In this document: piece after piece, positions 1-12,100 of the stretch
Position numbering within the stretch: the stretch's first letter is position 1
Layout: the number at the start of each line of letters is the position of its first letter
NCBI GenBank assembly: GCA_963930655.1
Contig: OZ005600.1
Coordinates: 7,009,501 to 7,073,500, forward strand
From: Myrica gale
Taxonomy: Eukaryota > Streptophyta > Magnoliopsida > Fagales > Myricaceae
Reading direction: 5' to 3'
DNA length: 64,000 bases
Program-made: the position numbers and the translations under genes
Notes under the pieces: generated by a model
What the model was told of the DNA's origin: nothing
Databases searched by the model: none
The model's input: only the letters and a program-made list of their open reading frames with translations

Positions 1-222
1 AATACTAGTAATTGGAGGGTGTAATGTGTCAAAATTGATAGTTTAGGGTGCAATATGTCACTACACCGGTAGTTTGTGGGTGGAAAGTGTATTTTTCCCT
101 AAAAATAATTGATGTTTATAAAAAAATAATAAAGTGTTGTATTGAAAACGTGTATTTTGTGATATTTGGATTGTAAAAAAAATGCAGATCCTATAAAAAA
201 AAGTGGTAAACGAACATCACCT
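1..222. repeat. AT-rich repeat remnant cut by the window edge
   Basis: The stretch has no coding capacity. It ends in AAACGAACATCACC (about 205-218), which resembles the right terminus of the inverted-repeat element at 19941-20525 (CACGAACATCACC). The words 'aatgtgtcaaaattgatagt' near position 23 also recur loosely near 47530. It is probably the right-hand part of a decayed MITE-type element, but its left end lies outside the window. Confidence 0.3.
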
Positions 223-1750
223 TAATACCTTAATATATTTGTGGTGGAAATGGCTCTCAATTATCGAGAAATGCTTACTGCACCATAAAGATTATCACTG
301 TCCATATTGATAAAATTGTGTAATTATATTAAATATCGAAACCACCTATATTGCACTCATTAAGTACATATGAACTGTACACGTTAACACACAGTTGACA
401 AATGCCAAATCAGCGGGATGTGGTAGATCAGCAGGATTCAGAACAGCATCATCACAAGAAATCATATAAATTTAGGAATATATGATTGTCAAATCTTGGA
501 TACCTTCAATTCTACGTTTATTAAATACGAAAGTGTATTAATGTTTCGCAAGACATTGGGGGAGGGGGGAAGAAGTCAATAAAGGTGGCTTTTTATTCGG
601 GTGAGAGGTGATTGCAAAACTACTTAAAAGGCTGTTCGGTCATTGGTGCTGGCTAACACTGTTACGAACACTCCATTAGGTCCTACTCGCTTTTCCAAAA
701 GAGACCGTTTAGGAAGGAATGGAATTGAAAAAATTTGGGGCTTTTTGAATTTCGAAGTTTGGGCAGAGAGTGGACCCATTTGGCACTGTGTTCCATTTAT
801 AGCGGCAAAGACGTCAAGCCTGGCCCTTGGCCTAACCCATTGAATAGGCATTTGGCCCTGTGTTCCGAAAGGAAAAATGGCAACCAACATAATAGACAAC
901 TTTCTTGTTCGGGGGTTCCAGGGGTTTATAAGCTCATTTGGTTATGGTCCACTCGATTGAATAATGAAGAACATGATTAAGATCTTAGACAACACACCCA
1001 CTGCCCCCTACCCATGATCTCCATCTACCTATCAATATGAAAACGAAAATTAAATAATACCATTTCTCCAAAGTAGGATGGGACTCCTATTTTTTTTTGT
1101 TATAATTATTATGGAGTTATTGTCACACATGTTTTAATTGTGAGCATTATTATTACCAGGTGGGTATAGTGGCATCCAACCACTGAAATCTACTTTTATG
1201 GTATAATATAAACTTGATTATCTTTTGTACTACGCTACTAACTACAATTTGAACACATAATTCAAACAGTGAAAGGAAAAAGGTGTGCATTCATCATGGC
1301 TAAACACACGCACAGTAGCCTTTCCTCAGCACATGGGCCATCCACTGTGGCAGATTCCTCTACCCATTCAATAATCATGCCTGCTGACTTTGCTTCAAAT
1401 TCACAATTATCATTAAAACGGTGCGCACAGTAAATTTACACAAGAGGAATGCAAAATAAGATTTTTAAAATAATAATCCTAAAGGCTGAAAAAAAACATT
1501 AATATAAGAGAATGTTACTCATAATAAATAGTTTTGTCAACATTTAAAAGTCGGTTTTAAATTATTGACAAAAAAAAGTGGGTTTCTTCGAGTTTACTAC
1601 ACAAAAGAAATTGAATTATTTGGTATCTGGAAAATTTAAGTAATTGTGTGGATAGTTGGTGCCAGGCCCATTTTCGTTCCCTTAATTCGAAGATGGAAAA
1701 AGCCCTTTCCATGATTTTCTTGTCTTGGCTTTAAAAGGCTCCCACTTAAA
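223..1750. other. Intergenic, no gene seen
   Basis: AT-rich spacer upstream of the FKBP53-like gene. Only short overlapping frames occur (for example 643-980), with no family resemblance or splice logic. I see no RNA gene or clear transposon here. Confidence 0.6.
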
Positions 1751-1759
1751 ATAGCCTGC

Positions 1760-2131
1760 AAGTTTGGGCCCTATTGGGTAGACTGCCTCTTTAGCAGTCA
1801 TATGGGCCTTGGAAGGGTGTTCTCCTTCTTGTTGGGCCAGCAGTCATATGGGCCTTGGAAGGGTGTTCTCTTTCTTGTTGGGCCAATTGTTTTATTGATA
1901 CAATAGCACTTCTAGTGCCATGTGTCAAGGTATGACGAGGGTCACATGCATTTTCCGTGATGCCATTGGTAGAAACCCTAGCTCACCGCCCACAGGGTTT
2001 TAAAGACCGCTGTACTCCTCGTCTGGGGTTTTAGAGAGAGCTCGGATATGGAAGAAAAAAAGGAGAGAGGAGACGTTTAAGAGAAATCTTCGAGCACCGT
2101 TTTACTCTCTGAACCGTTTTGAACTGAAAAT
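1760..2131 (+). promoter_or_regulatory. Promoter and leader of the FKBP53-like gene (site II and telo-box motifs)
   Basis: Several TGGGCC/GGGCC words (site II, TCP-binding type) lie at about 1764-1885, and a telo-box AAACCCTA lies at 1973-1980. The start codon is at 2132. Site II plus telo-box is the usual architecture of growth-linked housekeeping promoters in plants. No TATA box stands out. The regulatory role is inferred from the motifs. Confidence 0.5.
1795..1885. repeat. 46-bp tandem duplication carrying site II motifs
   Basis: Two adjacent copies (1795-1840 and 1841-1885) share everything except one C/T change and the last base. Each copy contains ATGGGCCTT and TTGGGCCA, so the duplication doubles the number of site II elements upstream of the FKBP53-like gene. 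Confidence 0.9.
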
Positions 2132-5100
2132 ATGGGTTTCTGGGGTCAGTTTCCCAATTATTTTCTATAGCTCCCTTTAGATATTTGCTTTGATTCTTCC
2201 TTTTTAATGTTTCCTTGTATGTGTTTGGTATCTGAGAAAGCCCAATCTAGGAGAATTAAAGGGAGGCTGTAATAGAATTTATAGTTATCATATATTTTCC
2301 CACCATTTCTCGGCTGCTCTGGTTTGGTTTCATTCACGAAGCATTCATTGTGTTTACTTATCTTTGTGTGTGTTTCTCTTTTGGTTTTCAGGGGTTGAAG
2401 TGAAACCGGGCAAACCGTTTCCTTACCACTCGGACAATGTGCAGGGAAAGCTTCACATTACTCAGGTCTTTTCCGTCGCTCAATCCACCCCATGGTTCTT
2501 TTAAGCTCTTGACACAACTTTTACGTGTTCGCGGTTGACAATTTGGAAAATTTAAATTTGACACCTATGTTTAATTGGAGAAAATGGAACCACAATCTCT
2601 GTTGCTAGCTTTGCAAAGCAAAAGGTCTTGTAATTGATGTTTGATGGGTAAATATATGCTGAAGTTTTATTTCGACTATTCATGGAACATAACAGAGGGA
2701 GCACAGAGAATCGTGAATTTCATTCATAATATTGGGAAGTATAACTTGACTTCACGGCACTCTTTTCTTTGGCTTGAGTTTGGTTAGGGGACAAAATATT
2801 TTATTTCCTTAATTTGGATTAGTCGTAAATAAAGGTAGAAAAATATGATTAAGGAACACTTTGCAGGGTTTCTCCTTTGACAGACAGCCATTACTTTCTC
2901 ACAGAGTTTGGACCTTCGCATTAAACTATATGTTTTGTTGGGTTGATATTAGGCTGGATTAGGTATTCCAATAAGGTTGAAAAAATTGCTTTTAAAGTTG
3001 AATGAGCAAGTGACACAAATGTTGGTATATGATTGGTCTATCAAAACCTCTCAAGTCTGGGATTTTAGAAACTTTATTTAACTGGGTGTGAACTCAAGGT
3101 ATAGTGTTATTCTTTTTCTATCTAATTTTGCAACTGCTAATTTGCATGTTAATCCATGTGTTGTGCTAATTCAGGCAACATTAGGCCTTGGCTCTTCAAC
3201 AGAGAGGTGCATACTCCAGTGTTCTGTAGGACACAAGAATCCAATTTTCTTGTGTTCTTTGGTACCTGATAAGAATGATTCATGTCCGTTGAAGCTTATA
3301 TTTGAGAATGAGGATTTATTTTCCTTCTCGGTGATTGGTCCTCGTAGCATCCACCTCTCTGGTTATTTTGAGGCTGATGATGGATATGCCATTCAGGATG
3401 ATTATGAATCGTATCCTTTTGATTAATTTCTTGAAATTGATGGAATTGGAATCCTCCCCCCTTCCCCTCTCCCTTCCAAAATAAATTGGGGGGGGGGGAA
3501 GGAAATAGTAGGTGTGGTAATGTTGAAGAAAGTGGTATTCGTATTTGATTTGGTTTCACATTGTTTTTTTATTTCCCTTACTACCACATGAAGTGATTCT
3601 TCTGGGGAGGATATCGCTGAGACCGAGACAGAGGATTCATCTGACTTTGATTCAGAAGATGACTATGAGGAAGACTTCATTGATGACGATGATCTTCACA
3701 TGTACCTGCCTTCGCCTGTCCCAAATAGTGGAGGTAGTGGTAGTTTGATCTTTTGGAAGACTTCTGAGCAACACAACTTTATTCTCATTTTTTTTCTTGC
3801 TACTTAAGTGTATACGTGTCTATGCATGTGAGAATTTATCATACCACCTGGTGTGGTCTTGATTCTTATTGGTTCAGTTTTTAGAAGTTCTTGGTTTGGT
3901 TTTGGTTTAGCCTTTCTGGAACAAATCATGATTGTTTTGTTTTATGATTTTGAAAGTCAGTGGGACCAAGCTCGCATCTCCATTGAATATCATGTATTTT
4001 TTGCTGATGTTGTAATAGTTTTCACTACATTAGAATGGTGGAGGTGAACAGCTTTGATGATCCTGTACTTTTGCCACATATGTTTGTTGTTAGTTCTTTG
4101 GTGTTCAAGAGTTATAATCTAGCTTCCATGATTATGTTGTGTTTATTGCATTTGAGATATTTTGTTCTCTGATGTTTTTTTTGGGGGGTTTCTCTTTTCC
4201 CTTCAATGGCAGTTGTAATAGAGGAAATAGTGGATGATGAGAAGCCTACAAATGGCAATGGTCAGCTAAAACAAAAAAAGAAGAATCAATCAAGTGACCA
4301 GGAAGGCCACAACCAGCAACAAATTGTTGTTAAGAATCGTGATGTGCCTGTTTTGGAAAGTGAAGATGAAGATGGTTTTCCTGTTTCTACCACACATAAA
4401 AGCAACTCAAATTCTCAGAAGACTGAGGCAGAACCGGAACAGATAGAAACGAAAACAACTGAGAAAACGAAGAAGAAGAAGAAAGCAAAAGATTCTGATC
4501 ATGATTCTGGCTCAAAAAGAAAGGTTGCAACTGTGGAGGAAGATGATCATCTAGAAAGGTGTGATGGATAGCCTAAAAAACTCTGTTCTCTCTTACAATC
4601 TGTCCTGTTAGTTAGGAAGGTAGTGAAATCTGTGCGTTCATATGCTAAGTCATTCATGAAAAAAATGTCAGGCAAAAAAGGAAAAACAAGAAGCGGAAAG
4701 ATCAGGTTAAAGAGGGAGAGGTTCTTAAATCTGGTAATGACACTGTGGTCAATGTTCCCATCGAGGATGAAATGCGGCCAGAAGAGTTGAAGAGGAGCCC
4801 CAACTTGAACCAGGTTTCAGCTTTGGAGAATGACCACGATCAGAAGCTGTCAAACAAAAAGTGAGAGGAAGTTTCATTGTTTATGCTATTAGAGGTCATA
4901 CAGCTCAATGCTGTTTCGCATGTGATGGATCTCTTTTTTTTTTTTTTGCTTCTCAATGGAAAGCTTCAGTTCTTCAACATCCCCTTCAGTATAGATTTTC
5001 ACTGAGTTGATGTGAATGTCATTCAATTTAGCACACATTAACTTAGTTGTACACAACAAGGCCTCAGTACAACTATCTGGGTTTGCTTGCAGGAATTCCT

Positions 5101-7022
5101 TTCCAACCAAATGTACTCCTGTTGCTTTTCTGATATTTCATGTAGGAATACCTATATATAATACATCTCTGCCTCTACTAGATAAATAAAAGTTGTGAAT
5201 AGCAAGCACCTTGGCAGTGGCTTAAATTTCTATTTGTTATTCGTCCCCGCTCTCGCTTGTGCACATGATTTATGGGTCATTTATTTGGAGGTTTTCCTGT
5301 CTACACACAGGGGCCTTGAGTTTGATGTGGACCTTGTTCCTGGCAAAGATTCAGTGGGGGAGAAAAAAAAGAAGAAAAAGAAGAAGAAGAAAACTCAGGA
5401 AAGTGAAGGGCGAACTAATGTTGATCAGACTGTTTCAGCTGGGGGAAATGAGGAGCCAGAGAAAAAACCAAGCGAAGCCAAGTCATCTCAAGTGAGAACC
5501 TTTCCAAATGGGTTGGTTATTGAAGAGTTAGCAATGGGCAAACCAGATGGCAAAAGATCTTCTCCTGGAAAACAGGTTACTCTTTGCTTGATTTAATTTT
5601 TTACATGGTCAAGCATCCTGTTTACGCAGTGGTCATTAATTTATCCCACATGAGAGAAATGATAATGTGAAGGGTATTGTTCATATTGCCTTCTGGTTTA
5701 ATGACTTTTGAATGGTTCCTCATACTTTTAAAAGTAGGATTGTTAGATGGAGTACTTATATAAAAAAAAGGATTGTTAGATGGAGTAACAATGCCCTCTT
5801 GGCCTATCACTGATTCACTGCTAAAAAACTATAGTGGGAAGAGCCGAGTGGTTAACTCACAGTGCAATAATCATCCGGCCGGTGGTATGCTAAACACCAA
5901 CCGAGTAGTTAGATGGGTTGGGCTTTTCTACTGTTTGGGCCCAACCGGTGACTCAGTATTCTAAAACCACAAGTAAATTAAATGGTGAGATTGGCCTGTT
6001 GAGCTTTGAGTTATTTGTGGCTGCTGAATTATCCGACACATCAACACCATGTTTCTTAAATTTGTTCATGGCAATGAAAATCTCAGAGTTGAGTGTAATA
6101 TTTCAAATTTAACCCTGCATGAGGAGTGTTTTCTAAAAGATACCGATAGTATATTTATATTAACACTTTTGAGTTCATATAGAAATGGGTATATGGAGTA
6201 TATAAATGCATAGAATCATGATCTAGATTTATCTGTTAGACAGATTAATATCCTTTTTCTCTTTTGTAACGAGAAACTATCCTTTGATTTCAGGTCAGCG
6301 TCCACTATATTGGCAAGCTTAAAAATAATGGCAAAATTTTTGACTCGAATGTGGGAAGGGCACCATTCAAATTCCGCCTAGGTACTGCTAAAGTTTACAC
6401 AACGAGTGAGCTGAACTCCATTTGTTATCTGTGTTAAATTATTTTCTCTTGGTCTTGCAGGTATTGGACAAGTTATAAAGGGGTGGGATGTAGGGGTTAA
6501 TGGTAATTTTCTAATGAATTTAGACCTGATTCTGCTTATCTGTACATTTGCGATCCTTAACAAAGCAGTTACTTATTCTGTGTATGCTAATCCTCAGGCA
6601 TGCGTGTTGGGGACAAAAGAAGACTTACAATTCCACCATCCATGGGGTATGCAATCATTATCATATCTCTTGCTTTGCATTTTATCTTCTTTTTACTTGG
6701 GAGAAAAATCACTTTGCTCCCTTAAACTACCAAAATAATCTCAATCAGAGGTGTTAACTACTACTTTTGACACATTGAGTCTTCAAATTTTCAAAATCCA
6801 ATCAATTTGCGCCATGAAATAAAAATCTAATGGTCAAAATCGTGAAACATGGCTCATGTATAATACATTGGCACAATTTTGACAGTTGGATTTTTTTAAA
6901 CTTTGGACGACCAAATCAGTGATGTTTACTACACCTTATGCAGCTATGGAGCTCAAAAGGCTGGGAAGATACCACCAAATTCATGGCTCATGTTTGATGT
7001 AGAGTTGGTCGATGTTCGTTGA
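2132..7022 (+). CDS. FKBP53: FKBP53-like nuclear peptidyl-prolyl isomerase / histone chaperone
   Basis: Predicted coding exons are 2132-2144, 2392-2465, 3175-3410, 3594-3733, 4213-4558, 4672-4860, 5311-5575, 6294-6381, 6461-6502, 6598-6646 and 6944-7022. They total 1521 nt, or 506 residues, against about 480-500 for Arabidopsis FKBP53/FKBP43. The N-terminus ([13 protein letters not shown]) is a nucleoplasmin-like fold, followed by an acidic run near the exon 4 product and several lysine-rich nuclear-targeting tracts in the middle. The C-terminal ~110 residues form an FKBP domain with [21 protein letters not shown] and [11 protein letters not shown]. Known family members bind histones and repress rDNA genes in the nucleus while isomerising X-Pro bonds. 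The short first exon (13 nt) is chosen because it gives the conserved N-terminus. FKBP43 is the alternative name; FKBP53 is preferred because of recalled synteny with At4g25340. Confidence 0.9.
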
Positions 7023-7935
7023 TTGCCCTGCTGTAAAGTTTTTTGTTCAGTTTTTGGACGATTTCTCTTGCTGCGAAGATTTCTAAGTCATATCGGAAAA
7101 AATGGGTATTGAGAGAAGGAAATATGTTGTCCAGGATGTTAAAAATTTTGATCCGTCATACCCCAACCTGGGACCTGGTTGGGCAAAAAGTTTGTGAGAA
7201 ATTTCAAGGGTAGGAATACTAGTAGTTATAATCATACCATGTGCAAAAAAGGCGCAAGGGTTCGACTCCTGCCATTTGAGGTTGTAGAACATGGTTTTTG
7301 GTGTCGGATAACTTGGATGACATGAAAATCCTCGTAAATTTTTTTGATACGGTGTTGGACTATATCCGAATCAAATGCCCACTTGAGCAAATCGGAAATT
7401 TGAAACTTTGGAACATTTGGTCACTTTTATTCTTGTGCTTTATTTACTTTGTGGTTTCAATAACCGGATTCTAGTCCTAATGGGATATTCTAGAATTTTT
7501 TGTTGGGACTAATGAAGCACCTGAGGATTGGTAGTACCGAATAATGTTGTTGTACTCGTGAAATATTGCAGTCTACAATGATGAATCGGCGCCGGACTCT
7601 CATCACCTAGCGACGTGGTAACAACCCGCAGTATTGAAAGTCGGAGATATTTATTCCTGTACCTTTTGGGTTTGGTCCAAGCCAAATTCGTGCACGGGGA
7701 AGGAAACGAAAACTTAGTTCTGCAACATTCTCCCAATGCCGACTTGCTAACTGTTAGCGTTGGTGATGGATATACCAAAGACTCTACTAGCTATGTGAAG
7801 GGGAAAAAGTATGTACCCAAGTAGAATTATGCCGATAGCTCAGAGGATGTTTGCGCGGCAAATATGCCCTTAGAGTCCATTGGAATTTGGGATAGAGCTG
7901 CAGACGGTCAGCGATGTGAACGAAGATGCTATAAT
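7023..7935. other. Intergenic, no gene seen
   Basis: 3' flank of the FKBP53-like gene. Frames at 7509-7824 on both strands overlap each other and show no recognisable domain. A tRNA T-loop-like word (GGTTCGACTCC near 7258) is present but lacks a cloverleaf. Confidence 0.5.
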
Positions 7936-8500
7936 TAGGGGTGGTTAACGGTAGTATAGGTGACAGTTTGACAAAAACCGTCATCGCAATTGACGGAATC
8001 ACATAATTGACACCGTCACCGCACCGCTAAGGCACAATAATCGCCCTTGCCCGTGACGGTATTAACGGTAACGGTTATACGATAACCGCTTAAACCGTAT
8101 AATTGTTGTGCAAAAAAAAAAAAATTTTCCTTGATTTTTTCATTTTCTTCACTGTTTTAGGCTGTTTAAATTTCCAACATAATATCATAATCAATAATCA
8201 TATCAAATGGACAAATATCATAACATATTCAAATATAATATCATCATCATTAACAATCATAACAAATATAAAATTGTCCAAAAGTATAACATAATATCAT
8301 ATTCAAACATAAAGACTAAAGTCTAATAAAAGTGTAACAATGTGACATAAACCAAAAAACATATTTCAACAAAAGCCCAACAAAAGTATGTCACAATCAA
8401 TAATCATCTCAAGTCTCAACTAGGGGTGGTTAACGGTAGTGTAGGTGACGGTTTGACAAAAACCGTCGCCGCAATTGACGGAATCACATATTTGACACGG
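7936..8500. repeat. Direct repeat pair of hAT-type terminal sequence
   Basis: About 70 bp beginning TAGGGGTGGTTAACGGTAG occurs at 7936-8005 and again, with a handful of changes, at 8421-8490. Both are rich in ACCGT/ACGGT words, and AT-rich DNA separates them. TAGGGGTGG followed by ACGG-type words is typical of plant hAT termini. No clear inverted partner was found, so this is a decayed or partly duplicated non-autonomous element. Confidence 0.5.
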
Positions 8501-9142
8501 TTAAAACGGTAACCGCCGGTGCAAATGAACACACCTAGCTATATAATCCATGGCAATTACTCCTAACAATATCGCGCATCAATAACAGAGGTTTGTTTAA
8601 TTACTAATACTTTCCGGGGAAAATAAAGCGTCCGCTTACAGTATTTTCTGATTTTTCTCCAGAATTATTTGCTCAGTTATCATCTGACCCAATGGAGAAT
8701 AAGCATAACTACATTGGTGTAAAAAAAAAAGAAGCTCAACGAGACATGATTTTAGTAATTTCCGTTTGAGCATCTTGCTGAATTGACTCAAAAAATGCGA
8801 TTTGAATGTGTCGAGTAGAGAAAAGAAGCAAACAAAGATCCTCTACCATAAAGCAGAAGCAAAATTGCACGCTCAGGTGAAACATTTTGGCACAAAACCA
8901 ATTCCATAGTATTTATTGGCCCAGACACACACAAAGAAACCAGTTCGAGAACCTAATCTCCACCGTTTGCAGGCATATGACAAAAGGTCGACTCATTTGA
9001 AAGTTCTAGATTTCACCCTCCAGTCAAAATTCTTTGATGGTAAAGACACTCGAGGAACACAAACTGCAAAATTAGATATCTCGTGAATCCGAAGATCACA
9101 GAAGCTTATTGAGACACTGGCCTACTGGCTTTGATAACAACT
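8501..9142. other. Downstream region of the enolase gene
   Basis: Noncoding. It should contain the 3' UTR of the minus-strand enolase gene (stop at 9143-9145). No other gene seen. Confidence 0.5.
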
Positions 9143-12100
9143 TCAGTATGGTTCCACAGGTGCTCTGAACTTCGATCCAGCATAGACAGCTGCAGATCCT
9201 AGCTCTTCCTCTATCCTCAGAAGCTGCAAATCAGAGTATAACAAGGGTTCAATTATAATACAGCATAGACAGCTGTATGACGGACAAAGTGTCTAAATCT
9301 AATCCTGCAAAAGTACTCATTTACATTTACCCCCCCAAAAAAAGTACCCATTTGCAATCACTGAGCCTCACTAGAAGGGCATACTGGTGTATCCAGACTT
9401 CCTTTACGAACCAATAGGGAGAGAAAGCGAGAGAGCATGCAGGTCTCAATACAAAAGTTTACCTGGTTGTATTTAGCAAGGCGCTCTGATCTGCAAGGCG
9501 CCCCAGTCTTGATCTGGCCCTGTTTAACAATTAGAGTTGTATAAGTACATTATATCAGCTTAAGCAACAGCAAATCAGAAAACCACACAACATCATAGAA
9601 TCTAACATTTGAAGTTGGCTGTTAACCACCTAAAATTGTAAATGTCATTCAGAAAAAGATATTATGCACTTTTCTTTTCCCGCACATAAGGCTTTTATCA
9701 TGTGGAATACAACAGCACAAGCTACCACCATACTGTTATCATAGGGTTTACAATAAGACTTTCATTAATAGATTACACTCTTTTCAACAGCATTACAAAG
9801 TGAATCTTTCTCCAAATAAGAAGGCCCATTCTTCGAATTTTAATAAAGTAAAATGTTTTGGAAGCAACATCTTTATTGAGATTTAAGTGCTTTTTCTTAT
9901 TACCTTTCTCTATTATTTATAAAATCAAGTAGTTACCACTGAATCATATGCTTAGAAAAAAAAAGACAACAGCTTATGGTACTCGATGACATGTAATATA
10001 AATTATCCTTGATATCCATATCCGTTTGCATTGTATAAAAGTAACGAATGAGGCTAGTTCATTAGAAATTCAAGGACAAAAAAAAAGGCAAAAAATAAAG
10101 CATCAACCAACAATATTCACCCAAAAAAGACGAGGAAAAACAAAGAGCATTGACCACCAGACTGAAAGATATTTAAAAATTGCAACAGAAAACAAATGGC
10201 ATAACACTTACTGTTGCCAACCCAACTGCAAGGTCTGCAATGAAGGTATCCTCGGTTTCGCCACTATATCAAATTATAAGACAACTAATCAGAGACACCA
10301 AGGCATTTGTAAATTTGAATTTCAAGCCAAGGTCACGGAGACTGTAAGGGAGGAGGGGAAGGTGGGAACATAATGGACATTTTATACCTTCTGTGGCTTG
10401 TCATGACACCCCATCCGGCATGTTTCGACATTTTCACAGCTTCAATACTTTCAGTTACTGAACCAATTTGATTCACCTGATCAATCATTACCAAGCGGTT
10501 GAGAGCTTTTCTACTTTCAGTCACATTTTTTATATATATTTGATGCTAGTTGGGGGTACTAAACCAATGGATAGAAACATATTTTCCCAAAATATCATCT
10601 ACAAGGGGATTCTTAGATTCTCCTTTAACGAGAAAAGTAACAAATACTACCTTCAACAGAAGGGCATTGCAGGACTTCTCCTGAATTGCTTTCGCCACAC
10701 GCTGCATCGGCAACAATAAACGAAGTCAAGTAACCAGACTTTCTCAAAATCTCAATACACAAAACTTATCATTTCCAGACCTTAGGGTTTGTGACAAGAA
10801 GATCATCACCGACAATCTGCACTTGCTCGCCCATTTCACAGGTAATCTTCGCATAGTGCTCCCAGTCATCCTGATCAAATGGATCCTCAATGGACATGAT
10901 TGGATAATCTGCCACAAATGACTTGTAAACATTCTTCAAGCTGTCCCCTGATATTTTTTCTGATCCATTATTGTTCTGCACCAGACAGATATACGTTCAG
11001 CTCACTTATTAGATACTGAACTCATCAATAAAGATGTTCCTGATCAATTTTTTTTTTAATCACGCACACGGGTACTGGACTGAGGAATCATTAAAATTGA
11101 GGTGAATCTGAGTAGGAAGAAACAGAAGATATAAAATCATAATAAGTAATTGCGTTACCTCTTCCTTGAAATTCAAATCATAGGTCTTATCCTTGTTATC
11201 ATAGAATTCAGAAGCAGCAACATCCATCCCAATCACCACCTGTCAGGAAAGAGAAAAAACAAAACACACATCCAGGGTGACACACTTGCATCACTGCAAG
11301 AAGAGGTGAGGAATTAAGAGGGCTAAATGAGATCCAAAAAGATGATAGAACTTACCTTTCCAGTATACCCAGCTTTTGCAATAGCAGTCTTTAGCAGTTC
11401 AAGACCCTCTTTGTTTTCCTGTAAATCAAACATCACGTAAATAATTCATTCATATTATACTTGCTTTCTGACATGTTTTATAAATGAGATGAAGCAAAAT
11501 GGGGATTAGATTCAAACAGTGAGTAACATAGAAAAAATAATATTAACAATAGACTTGCAAATTTATTCTGCTAATGGAAGCCCTCCAACTTGTTGATTTG
11601 GGTTTCGAACTATGAACAAGGCACAGGAAAAAATAGCAGTTTCATGTCAAAAGGTGGAAGTTAAGTCAAGCCTAATAGGCTAAGAGCATACTAAGACAAT
11701 ACCGACCTGAATATTTGGAGCAAAACCACCTTCGTCACCAACATTAGTGGCATCTTGCCCATACTTCTTTTTAATTACAGCCTGGACACGCAGACAATTA
11801 GAAACAAGGTAAGCACAACAGTCAATGCCAATTTATTGTTACAAACAGGAACCAAAAGGACAAGAGCCACCTTCAGGTTATGATATACTTCTACACCCAT
11901 TTTCATGGCTTCCTTGAAAGAAGATGCCCCGACGGGGAGAATCATAAATTCCTGTACAAGACACAAATAGTATGACTTCAACAAACAAAATATCATGAAA
12001 CGATATCATGTAAATGCTCTCACAAAATTACCTGCATTGCCAGTTTATTGCCTGCATGGGAACCACCATTGATAACATTGAAAGCAGGTACTGGCAGCAC

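Noticed and set aside
5360..5392. AAG/GAA-rich microsatellite in FKBP53
   Set aside because: It encodes the expected lysine-rich nuclear-targeting tract of exon 7 and is not a separate feature.
7245..7265. Possible tRNA (GGTTCGACTCC T-loop-like word)
   Set aside because: No matching acceptor stem, D-arm or anticodon arm could be found around it.
10026..10373. 115-codon plus-strand frame
   Set aside because: It covers introns and exons 14 and 15 of the minus-strand enolase gene, so it is a shadow frame.
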